Source: Noviherbaspirillum sp. L7-7A (GTDB lineage Bacteria; Pseudomonadota; Gammaproteobacteria; Burkholderiales; Burkholderiaceae_D). Taken from it: DNA of 64,000 nt. Shown one piece after another: positions 28,121 to 35,852 of this stretch. The translations under genes were made by a program, and so were the position numbers. The DNA lies in NCBI RefSeq assembly GCF_019052805.1, contig NZ_JAHQRJ010000001.1:3596001-3660000 (forward strand), written 5' to 3'. The notes beneath the pieces are model-generated. The model was not told where the DNA came from. It saw only the letters and a list, made by a program, of their open reading frames with translations, and made no database searches. Each line of letters begins with the position of its first letter. Position 1 is the stretch's first letter.

Positions 28121-28317
28121 GCAGTTGCACCGTTTTTCATAAATTTCGATTTATTTGGTGAATGATAGTTGCTTCTAATTATTGAACAACCTAAGTTTGC
28201 CAAGCAAATTTATCTTTTGAAATTTTCTTAAAACCACTCCTATTTTAAATAACAGGATAAAATTCCGAGTATTAAGTCATTTATGAGTAATTCGGTTTTC
28301 AAGAGAATGAGTCGGGC

Positions 28318-28869
28318 TCAAGAAAGGCCTGCGTCGAATTCAGTAAAGACCAACTGCATGGTTATATCGTATTCATCCGAATTGAAGCATTGTTTTCCTG
28401 CGTCATAGGAGATACCAATCGCCCGCACCCCGGGCGTCGCCGCCAGCGTCCGATCGTAATACCCCCCGCCATACCCCAAGCGATAACCCGCTTCATTAAA
28501 CCCAACGCAAGGCAGCAGCAGCAACGCCGGCTCAACCGGGCAATCGCGCCCCACCGGCGCCATCACCCCATGCGCATCCTTCACCAGCGCCTCCCCCGGC
28601 CGCCACGCATAAAACACCAGCGGCGCATCCCGCGCCACGACCACCGGTAACGCCAGCGTCACGCCCCGCGCCACCAACTCCGGGTACACCGGCGTCAGAT
28701 CCGGCTCCCCCGCATGCGGCCAGTACACGCCAATCGACTTCACCGGATGCGCATCCAGCCACTCCAGCAGATGCCTGCGAATCGCCGCATCCCGCCATGC
28801 CTTTTCCTCCGGCGGCATGGCCTTTCTCGCCGCCAGCAATTCCTTCCTCAAGCGTTGCTTTTCGTTCAT
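28318..28869 (-). CDS. 5-formyltetrahydrofolate cyclo-ligase
   Basis: 183 residues. Converts 5-formyl-THF to methenyl-THF with ATP. Motifs: RLRKELLAARKAM at the start, GVYWPHAGEPDLTP, and the ligand-binding LGYGGGYYDRTLA near residue 145. ATG 28869 (MNEKQRLRK) is the family-like start; eight further in-frame codons begin at a TTG. The folate role fits metF nearby, though the AT-rich orphan lies between. Divergent from the transglycosylase gene. Confidence 0.93.
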   Translation of the reverse strand: MNEKQRLRKELLAARKAMPPEEKAWRDAAIRRHLLEWLDAHPVKSIGVYWPHAGEPDLTPVYPELVARGVTLALPVVVARDAPLVFYAWRPGEALVKDAHGVMAPVGRDCPVEPALLLLPCVGFNEAGYRLGYGGGYYDRTLAATPGVRAIGISYDAGKQCFNSDEYDITMQLVFTEFDAGLS

Positions 28870-28970
28870 GTTGTAAGTAGTGTCCAGATGCAATTCCGGC
28901 GGCCAGCCGGGCGGGGGAGCGTGCTATTCTAGCCGCTCCCCAAAACGAGCAAGAATAAGGCAGCAATCTG

Positions 28971-30959
28971 ATGTTTCCGATGAAATGGACCGCCGGGCTG
29001 GTGCTTGCCTGCGCGGTGTTCGGCACCCATGGCGCGCAGGCCCAGCAGCGCCAGCAAGCACAGCAGCAACGCCAGCAGCCACCACAGCCACAGCAGTTCG
29101 CCAGCGACGATGACATGTTCGCCGCGCTGCGCGAGGCGGCGCGGCGGGACGACGGGGCGAAGGCGTTCGAGCTGTCGTCGCGGCTGTCCAATTATGCGAT
29201 TCCTTCCTATATCGAGTATTACCGCCTCAAGCCGCAGGTGAGAAACCTGCCGAATGCGGAAATCCGCGACTTCCTGAAGCGCCATGAAGGCAGCGCCATC
29301 GCCGACCGGCTGCGCAACGACTGGCTGCTGGAACTGGGCCGGGCGCGCGACTGGGCCACCTTCGACGAGCAGTATCCGCAGTTCGTGTTGGATGACGATA
29401 CCCAGGTCAAGTGCTATGCGCTGATGTCGCGCATCGAGCGCGGCCACAATGTGGCGGCGGATGCCCGCGCGCTGCTGGTGTCGCCGCGGGATTATGGCGA
29501 GGCCTGCCCGGCGCTGGTGATGCGGCTGGCGGAAACCCGGCAGTTCAATGACGACGATGTCTGGGACCAGGTGCGGCTGGCGGCGGAATTCAATTTCCCC
29601 AACCTGATGCGCAAGCTCGCGCTGGCCACCGACGCGCCGGAAGGCCTGATCGCGCAGGCCTACGACAAGCCGGCATCCATCATCGCCAGAAGCGCCAGCG
29701 GCAGCCGTGCGCAGCATGAAGCCTTCCTGATCGCGGTCGGCCGGGTGGCGCGCAACAACCTGGAACAGGCCGGCGCCGAAGTGCTGGGCGCCTCGTCCTA
29801 TCTGTCGCCGCGCGAGCTGGCCACCGGCTGGGCAATGGTGGCGATGCAGGCGGCGCAGAAGCTGCAGCCGGATGCGGTGGAATACTGGAAGAAAACCACC
29901 GGCGCGGCAATGTCGCTGGACGGCTACCAGTGGCGGGTGCGCAGTGCGCTGCGGGCAGGGAACTGGGCCATGGTCAGGAGCGGCATCGAAGCCATGCCGG
30001 CGGCGTTGAAGGACGACAGCCCCTGGGTCTACTGGCTGGGCCGCGCCTGCAAGGCGCAGGGGCAGCGGGAACAGGCCGATGCGCTGTTCAAGTCGATTGC
30101 CGCGGTCAATGGTTTCTACGGGCAGCTGGCACTGGAAGAGCTGGGCCAGAAGATCGCCATCCCGCCGCGCGCCGCCGCGCCCAGCGAGGAAGACATGGCG
30201 GCCATGTCGGCCAACCAGGGTTTCCGCCGCGCCTTCCGCTTCTTCGACATGAACATGCGTTTCGAAGGTTATCGCGAATGGAACTGGCAGCTGCGCAAGA
30301 TGACCGAGCGCCAGCTGCTGGCCGCGGCCGAGTTTGCCCGTCGCAACAATGTGCTGGACCGCATGGTCAATACCTCCGACCGCACGAAGACCGAGTTTGA
30401 CTTTACGCAGCGCTTTCCCTCGCCGCACCATGACATCATGCACCCTGCCACCCGCGACCTCGGCCTGGACAAGGCGTGGGTGTATGGCCTGATCCGGCAG
30501 GAATCGCGCTTCATCCAGACCGCGCGCTCGCATGTGGGCGCGTCCGGCCTGATGCAGCTGATGCCGGCCACGGCCAAGGAAGTGGCGCGCAGGATAGGCA
30601 TGGCGGACTTCAGCCAGGCCCGCATCAACGAGATCGGCACCAACATCATGCTGGGCACGAACTACCTGTCCATGGTGCTGCAGTCGCTGGATGGCTCGCA
30701 GCCGCTGGCCACCGCCGCCTACAACGCTGGTCCGGGGCGGCCCAAGGCCTGGCGCTCGACGCTGACGCGGCCGGTGGAAGGCGCCATTTTCGCGGAGACC
30801 ATCCCGTTCGCCGAAACCCGCGGCTATGTGAAGAACGTGATGTCGAACGCCACCTACTACGCGGCGCTGTTCGAGAATGCGCCGCAGTCGCTCAAGGCAC
30901 GCATGGGCACCATTGCGCCGAAAGGCTATTCAGGCAGCGAAAACGGAGAACCCTTCTGA
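28971..30959 (+). CDS. Soluble lytic murein transglycosylase (Slt70-type)
   Basis: 662 residues. Signal peptide (FPMKWTAGLVLACAVFGTHGAQA), a Gln-rich linker (about 23-45), a long alpha-superhelical U/L domain (about 45-490), and a C-terminal SLT domain with the catalytic Glu in GLIRQESRF (near 513), GASGLMQLMPATAKEVA and ATAAYNAGPGRPKAW. Cleaves peptidoglycan glycan strands to 1,6-anhydro products in the periplasm. Its stop overlaps the start of the next gene (TGATG). Confidence 0.96.
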   Translation: MFPMKWTAGLVLACAVFGTHGAQAQQRQQAQQQRQQPPQPQQFASDDDMFAALREAARRDDGAKAFELSSRLSNYAIPSYIEYYRLKPQVRNLPNAEIRDFLKRHEGSAIADRLRNDWLLELGRARDWATFDEQYPQFVLDDDTQVKCYALMSRIERGHNVAADARALLVSPRDYGEACPALVMRLAETRQFNDDDVWDQVRLAAEFNFPNLMRKLALATDAPEGLIAQAYDKPASIIARSASGSRAQHEAFLIAVGRVARNNLEQAGAEVLGASSYLSPRELATGWAMVAMQAAQKLQPDAVEYWKKTTGAAMSLDGYQWRVRSALRAGNWAMVRSGIEAMPAALKDDSPWVYWLGRACKAQGQREQADALFKSIAAVNGFYGQLALEELGQKIAIPPRAAAPSEEDMAAMSANQGFRRAFRFFDMNMRFEGYREWNWQLRKMTERQLLAAAEFARRNNVLDRMVNTSDRTKTEFDFTQRFPSPHHDIMHPATRDLGLDKAWVYGLIRQESRFIQTARSHVGASGLMQLMPATAKEVARRIGMADFSQARINEIGTNIMLGTNYLSMVLQSLDGSQPLATAAYNAGPGRPKAWRSTLTRPVEGAIFAETIPFAETRGYVKNVMSNATYYAALFENAPQSLKARMGTIAPKGYSGSENGEPF

Positions 30960-31927
30960 TGGACATTCTGCGCGGACCCTATTGCAGCAACGTGCTGGTG
31001 CTGGGCGGCACCGGCTTCATCGGCAGCCGGCTGGTGGCGCAACTGGCCGCGCAGGGGCGCTGCGTCACGCTGCCAACCCGGCGGCTGGTGCATGCGCGCG
31101 AACTGATCACGCTGCCCAATGTGGAAGCGGTCGAGGCGGACGTGCATGACGAGGCCACGCTGGCGCGGCTGATGCAGGGCGTGGACGCGGTGATCAACCT
31201 GGTGGGCGTGCTGCATTCCCGGCGCGGGCCGGGCGGCTCAGAATATGGCCCCGACTTCGCCCGCGCCCATGTGGAGTTGCCGCGCAAGGTGGTGGCCGCC
31301 TGCGGCCGCGCCGGCGTGCGCCGCTATCTGCACATGAGCGCGCTGGGTGCGGCGGTCAACGGCCCGTCGATGTATCTGCGCTCCAAGGCGGCCGGCGAGA
31401 CCGCGGCGCTGTCCGACCCGCGCATGGCGGTGACGATCTTCCGGCCATCGGTCGTGTTCGGCGAGGGCGACCAGTTCCTGAACATGTTCGCCCGGCTGCA
31501 GGCCCTGTTGCCGGTGATGGCGCTGGGCGGCGCTGACGCCCGTTTCCAGCCGGTGTATGTGGAAGACGTGGTGCAGGCCTTCGTCAATGCACTGGAAGAC
31601 CGTGGCACCTTCGGCCAGGTGATCGAGCTGGTGGGACCCAAGGTCTACACCTTGCGCCAGCTGGTGCGGCTGGCCGGCCGCTACAGCGGCCATCAGCGGC
31701 CGGTAATCGGTTTGCCGCCGGCGCTGGCGCGGCTGCAGGCCTGGTTTCTGGAGCATGCGCCCGGCGGCCCGATCATGAGCCGCGACAATCTCGATTCGAT
31801 GCGGGTCGACAATGTCGCCTCGCCCGGCACCACGCCGATGGCCACCGCGCCGGAAGACGTGGCGCCGTTCTACCTCGGCCCCCAGCCTTCGCCCACGGGC
31901 TACGACCATGTCCGGCGCCGTGGCTAG
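30959..31927 (+). CDS. Complex I NDUFA9-type NAD(P)-dependent epimerase/reductase
   Basis: 322 residues of the atypical short-chain dehydrogenase group. Dinucleotide motif VLVLGGTGFIGSRLV near residues 12-26, AVINLVGVLHS, and the YLRSKAAGE motif replacing the usual YxxxK. Related proteins are annotated as NDUFA9-like; their substrate is unknown in bacteria. Start ATG 30959 is fixed by overlap with the transglycosylase stop; upstream sequence in this frame is non-homologous. Confidence 0.9.
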   Translation: MDILRGPYCSNVLVLGGTGFIGSRLVAQLAAQGRCVTLPTRRLVHARELITLPNVEAVEADVHDEATLARLMQGVDAVINLVGVLHSRRGPGGSEYGPDFARAHVELPRKVVAACGRAGVRRYLHMSALGAAVNGPSMYLRSKAAGETAALSDPRMAVTIFRPSVVFGEGDQFLNMFARLQALLPVMALGGADARFQPVYVEDVVQAFVNALEDRGTFGQVIELVGPKVYTLRQLVRLAGRYSGHQRPVIGLPPALARLQAWFLEHAPGGPIMSRDNLDSMRVDNVASPGTTPMATAPEDVAPFYLGPQPSPTGYDHVRRRG

Positions 31928-32005
31928 ACGTGAGGGCGGCTGGCGGTAGCGCGGTCGCCTGCCTGCCATTGCGCCTTTCCCTATTCCCTGTTTCCCGGAA
32001 TCCCC

Positions 32006-32734
32006 ATGCAATCCACCATCCTCGACCCCACGCTGTCCGAAACCCTGGCCAGTGCTGAAAGCAACAGCTACAAGCTGGTGATCGCCAACAAGAACTACTC
32101 CTCCTGGTCGATGCGGCCGTGGGTGGTGATGACCGCCTTCGGCATTCCGTTCCAGGAAATCCGCATTCCGCTGGGGCAGCCGGAAACCGGCAACAAGATC
32201 GCGATGTATTCCACCTCCGGCCGCCTGCCGGTGCTGGTGACGCGGGAAACCTCGATCTGGGATTCGCTGGCCATCTGCGAATACCTGGCCGAGCAGTTCC
32301 AGGAAAAGAACATGTGGCCGCAGGACATGGTGGCGCGGGCGCTGGCGCGCAGCATCTGCGCCGAGATGCATTCCGGCTTCACGGGTCTGCGCAGTGCGAT
32401 GCCCATGCATATCCGCGGCCGCTTTCCGGGCCATGGCCGCACGCCGGAAGCGCAGGGCGACATCGGCCGCATCTGCGAAATCTGGGAAACCTGCCTGGCC
32501 AATTTCGGCCATTACCAGTTCCTGTTCGGCGACTTCTCGATCGCCGACGCCTACTATGCGCCGGTGGTGACCCGCCTGCAGACCTATGGCGTCTTCCTCG
32601 CGCCGGCGCTGCAGGCCTATGCCGACCGGGTGCTGGCGCATCCGGCCGTGGCGCAATGGGTGCGCGAAGCCGAAGCCGAGACCGAGGTGATCGAGCGCTA
32701 CGAACCCTGGCCCGACGACGCCGACGATGAATAA
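32006..32734 (+). CDS. Glutathione S-transferase family protein
   Basis: 242 residues. The thioredoxin-like half starts near residue 22 (KLVIANKNYSSWSMRPW, with Ser as the likely glutathione-activating residue), followed by GRLPVLV and the WDSLAICEYLAE glutathione-gamma-Glu motif, then an all-helical C-terminal half with FSIADAYYAPVVTRL. Resembles the YfcF group. The N-terminal 20 residues are extra. The ribosome site is weak. It probably shares a transcript with the CCA gene 12 bases downstream. Confidence 0.92.
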   Translation: MQSTILDPTLSETLASAESNSYKLVIANKNYSSWSMRPWVVMTAFGIPFQEIRIPLGQPETGNKIAMYSTSGRLPVLVTRETSIWDSLAICEYLAEQFQEKNMWPQDMVARALARSICAEMHSGFTGLRSAMPMHIRGRFPGHGRTPEAQGDIGRICEIWETCLANFGHYQFLFGDFSIADAYYAPVVTRLQTYGVFLAPALQAYADRVLAHPAVAQWVREAEAETEVIERYEPWPDDADDE

Positions 32735-32746
32735 CAGGCAGTGTGC

Positions 32747-34003
32747 ATGAAAACCTTTGTCGTTGGCGGCGCGGTGCGCGACCGCCTGCTCGGATTGCCG
32801 GTACAGGACCGTGACCATGTGGTGATCGGCGCCACGCCCGAACAAATGCTGGCCCAGGGCTTTCGCCCGGTCGGCAAGGATTTTCCGGTGTTCCTGCATC
32901 CGCGCACCAGCGAGGAATATGCGCTGGCCCGCACCGAGCGCAAGACCGCGCCGGGCTACAAGGGCTTTCATTTCCATGCCGCGCCCGATGTGACGCTGGA
33001 AGAAGACCTGGTGCGCCGCGACCTGACCATCAATGCGATTGCCCAAACCGAGGACGGCACCCTGATCGATCCGTTCGGCGGCCAGCGCGACCTGGCTGCC
33101 CGCGTGTTTCGCCATGTGTCGGACGCCTTTGCCGAAGACCCGGTGCGCATCCTGCGCCTGGCGCGCTTCGCGGCCCGCTTTGCCGACTTCACGGTCGCGC
33201 CGGAAACCGGGGCGCTGATGCAGTCCATGGTGGCTGCCGGCGAGGTCGATGCGCTGGTGCCGGAACGGGTCTGGCAGGAACTGTCGCGCGGCCTGATGGA
33301 GCAACACCCTTCGCGCATGTTCGAGGTATTGCGGCAGTGCGGCGCGCTGGCCCGCCTGCTGCCCGAGCTGGATAGCCTGTGGAATGTGCCGCAGGTCCAG
33401 GCCACGCACCAGGCACGCGGCAGCGTCGGCATGCATGCGATGCGCGCGCTGGACATGGCGGCGCGGCTGGGGCGGCCGCTGCCGGTACGCTTTGCCGTGC
33501 CGATGCTGGACCTGGGCAGGGGCGCGCAGACGCCATCCGATGGCGCCCGCGAACATGCCGATGCGGCTAGGAGCGTGGCGCTGGCCGACGGCATCTGTCA
33601 CCGGCTGAAGATCCCGAACGACTGCCGCGACCTGGCATTGATGTCCGCACGCGAGCAGGACACGGTGGCACAGGCGCTCGCACTGCGTGCCAATACCGTG
33701 GTCCGGCTGCTGGAGCGCTGCGACGCCTTCCGCAAGCCGCAGCGCTTCATCGACATGCTGGATGTGGCGGAATGCGTGCAGCGCGCCAGGGCTGGCAATG
33801 AAAGCCAGCCTTTCACGGAAAAATCCAGGCTGGAAGCTGCCTTGCATGCAGCGCGGGGAGTGGATGCTGGTGCGATAGCCGCATCAATCAGGGAACGCCA
33901 TCCCGATCAACCGGCACAGATTCCTGGAGCGATACATGCGGCCAGAATTGCTGCAGTTGCAATATGCTTCCAGGAAACAACAGAGCCGCAAGATTTCCTG
34001 TGA
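32747..34003 (+). CDS. cca: CCA-adding tRNA nucleotidyltransferase
   Basis: 418 residues, class II enzyme. Adds or repairs the 3' CCA of tRNA. Nucleotidyltransferase motif GGAVRDRLLG then the catalytic DRDHV at about residues 22-26, the RRDLTINAIA motif near 110, and RILRLARFAARF (template ATP/CTP-binding region). ATG 32747 is the family start. The final 30 residues drift in codon use as the sequence enters a more AT-rich spacer (34004-34179), which holds no gene. Confidence 0.96.
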   Translation: MKTFVVGGAVRDRLLGLPVQDRDHVVIGATPEQMLAQGFRPVGKDFPVFLHPRTSEEYALARTERKTAPGYKGFHFHAAPDVTLEEDLVRRDLTINAIAQTEDGTLIDPFGGQRDLAARVFRHVSDAFAEDPVRILRLARFAARFADFTVAPETGALMQSMVAAGEVDALVPERVWQELSRGLMEQHPSRMFEVLRQCGALARLLPELDSLWNVPQVQATHQARGSVGMHAMRALDMAARLGRPLPVRFAVPMLDLGRGAQTPSDGAREHADAARSVALADGICHRLKIPNDCRDLALMSAREQDTVAQALALRANTVVRLLERCDAFRKPQRFIDMLDVAECVQRARAGNESQPFTEKSRLEAALHAARGVDAGAIAASIRERHPDQPAQIPGAIHAARIAAVAICFQETTEPQDFL

Positions 34004-34179
34004 GTAATTTGGCTTCTGCGTTATTCTTGCTTCCAATCTATTTCTTACCAAGAATCTCCCTCTGTAAGCCTTGAGTACCATCAAGCAAGCGTGTTTTAGA
34101 AACAGGATTCCAGCATTTTTCGCACAGTTGTCCTAAAATTGGTTGTGCGTTGCAGCATGCTGTGACTCCTGGAGCAATC

Positions 34180-34860
34180 ATGAAACTATTAAGCAATGCC
34201 TTGTCCCGTTTGACCGAGCGCGAGCCTGAAGAGGGCCCGGAGAAGTTTCCGGTACGCGTGAAAGCCCTGGCCGAGCGTGACCGCCGTCGTCTGCTGATGC
34301 ATTTCCTCGGTCTCAACGAATCGGATCGCCTGCTGCGCTTTGGCACCGTGCTTCCCGATGAGCTTGTCACCCGCTACGTGCAGATGCTCAATTTTTCGCG
34401 TGACACGGTGTTTGGCGTCTATGACAGCCGTTTCAAGCTGATGGGCGTGGGCCACCTGGCGTTCGCGCCGCGCGAGGCGCTGCCGGCGGTGCGCGACGCC
34501 ACCACCAAGGAGCGGGTCGCCGAATTCGGCGTGTCGGTGTCGGCCGAGGCGCGTGGCATGGGCATCGGCAGCAAGCTGTTCCAGCGCGCCGCGATCCATT
34601 GCCGCAATGCCGATGTCGATACGCTCTACATGCACTGCCTGTCGTCGAACCGGGTGATGATGCACATTGCCAAGAAATCAGGCATGGATATCGAGCGCTC
34701 CTACGGTGAGGCGGATGCCTACCTGAAACTAGCGCCAGCCAGCCCGGCCACCGTGATGCAGGAAGCGGTGGAAGAGCAGGTGGCGATGCTGGATTACACC
34801 CTGAAAGCCAATGCCCGCATGGCCACCAAATGGCTGGCCAATCTGTCGCGGGATCATTGA
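34180..34860 (+). CDS. GNAT-family N-acetyltransferase
   Basis: 226 residues. The GNAT fold occupies about 30-185: acetyl-CoA loop AEFGVSVSAEARGMGIGSKL (Q/RxxGxG/A-type motif as ARGMGIGS) and the late MHCLSSNRVMMHIAKKSGM helix. The last 35 residues form an extra helix. GGAG five bases before ATG 34180 fixes the start. The substrate is unknown; neighbours give no hint. Confidence 0.9.
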   Translation: MKLLSNALSRLTEREPEEGPEKFPVRVKALAERDRRRLLMHFLGLNESDRLLRFGTVLPDELVTRYVQMLNFSRDTVFGVYDSRFKLMGVGHLAFAPREALPAVRDATTKERVAEFGVSVSAEARGMGIGSKLFQRAAIHCRNADVDTLYMHCLSSNRVMMHIAKKSGMDIERSYGEADAYLKLAPASPATVMQEAVEEQVAMLDYTLKANARMATKWLANLSRDH

Positions 34861-34889
34861 AGCGCCGCGATTTCTGATTTTTTCTCCGT

Positions 34890-34926
34890 AACGCCGGCAT
34901 GTCGCTCTAATGCGCTTGCCGGCGTT
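34890..34926. other. Perfect 10-bp inverted repeat after the GNAT gene
   Basis: AACGCCGGCA (34890-34899) and TGCCGGCGTT (34917-34926), 17-base loop. No T run follows on either strand, so it is not a standard intrinsic terminator, though it may stabilise the 3' end of the message. The remaining gap 34927-35209 shows no other gene. Confidence 0.6.
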
Positions 34927-35209
34927 GCTGTATGCAACGCTGGATCATGTGGCGCCGTCCAAATCGTCCTGGGCGCTGCGCCTGCAGCTCGTCGCCATGC
35001 TTTTTGCCCCGACATATCACCGCACCTCTTTGCTCCGGTTTCTCCCTGGCCAGCCAGGCCGGACGCGCTTCAGCCACGACTGACTGTCCCTAACGGCCAG
35101 ATGAACCGATAGGGCGCCGCACACACCCACTTGATGTTGCGTCCGGGCGCTCCTGATATCCAGGCACGCGTCTATCGAACTGCAATATCGGTCAACCATG
35201 GAGAACGAA

Positions 35210-35443
35210 ATGAAGAATGACTTCAAAAGCGACGTCCCGAAAGCGGCGATTGAACTCGGGCCTGATGATTTGCAGGCAATTTCCGGCGGCATTTCAGACG
35301 AGACCAAAAAAATCCTCGACAATCTCAAGAACGAGATGCTGCGCAAGGCGGCCAGAGCCGCTCGTGAAGGGCGCTCGGACGCGGCGGATGCCTACTCCGA
35401 TGCCTTGGAGAGTATCGCCAGACAGGAAGATGGCGAGTCATGA
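35210..35443 (+). CDS. Small peptide with double-glycine leader (bacteriocin-like precursor)
   Basis: 77 residues. Residues 1-27 read as a double-glycine leader: ELGPDDLQAISGG, with Leu16, Leu21, Ile24 and Gly26-Gly27 in the pattern recognised by C39-peptidase ABC exporters. The 50 residues after GG are charged and helical (ILDNLKNEMLRKAARAA...) with no Cys. GGAG six bases before ATG 35210 supports this start over ATG 35198. No peptidase-type exporter, immunity or modification gene is in the window, so it is an orphan. It might instead be a plain small protein that mimics the motif. Confidence 0.6.
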   Translation: MKNDFKSDVPKAAIELGPDDLQAISGGISDETKKILDNLKNEMLRKAARAAREGRSDAADAYSDALESIARQEDGES

Positions 35444-35852
35444 CGTCCTGACGAATGCCTGGCAACCGGTCTCCGGTGGATTTCTCCGACTTGCCTGATG
35501 GGTAGGGCGACGGGGCCGGCGCCAATATCCCCGGCTGACAAATCGCAAACCGCCACTGGCAGGCATCCCTATCATGCCTCCCAGCAGTTCTTTTCAACAC
35601 GCCACGTTGGATTTAATACGCCATCCATGCCAGACTGTCGGGCTTGCCGGCATGGCTGCTCAATGGCTGGCTGCCGCGTACGGAACACGCGCCTGTTGAT
35701 CAAAAACGCCTTGCTGTAGTTCGATTAACGCCCCAAATGGGCGATATGTTAATGTTGCTCTAAAATGGTCGCTCTGATGGTCCGCCCACAAGGTGGGTTG
35801 TCGGCCGCGAGACGTCGCACCCCAAAGACACAATTTTTGGCTTGGAGACAGA
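35444..35852. other. Gap without a recognisable gene
   Basis: About 400 bases between the double-glycine peptide gene and the oxidoreductase gene. I see only short inverted repeats (for example CCCACAAGGTGGG at 35784-35796) and no coding sequence I would defend. The promoter of the oxidoreductase gene is probably in the last 100 bases. Confidence 0.5.

Noticed and set aside
34890-34926. Intrinsic terminator after the GNAT gene
   Set aside because: The stem is perfect but neither strand has a T run after it; listed only as an inverted repeat.
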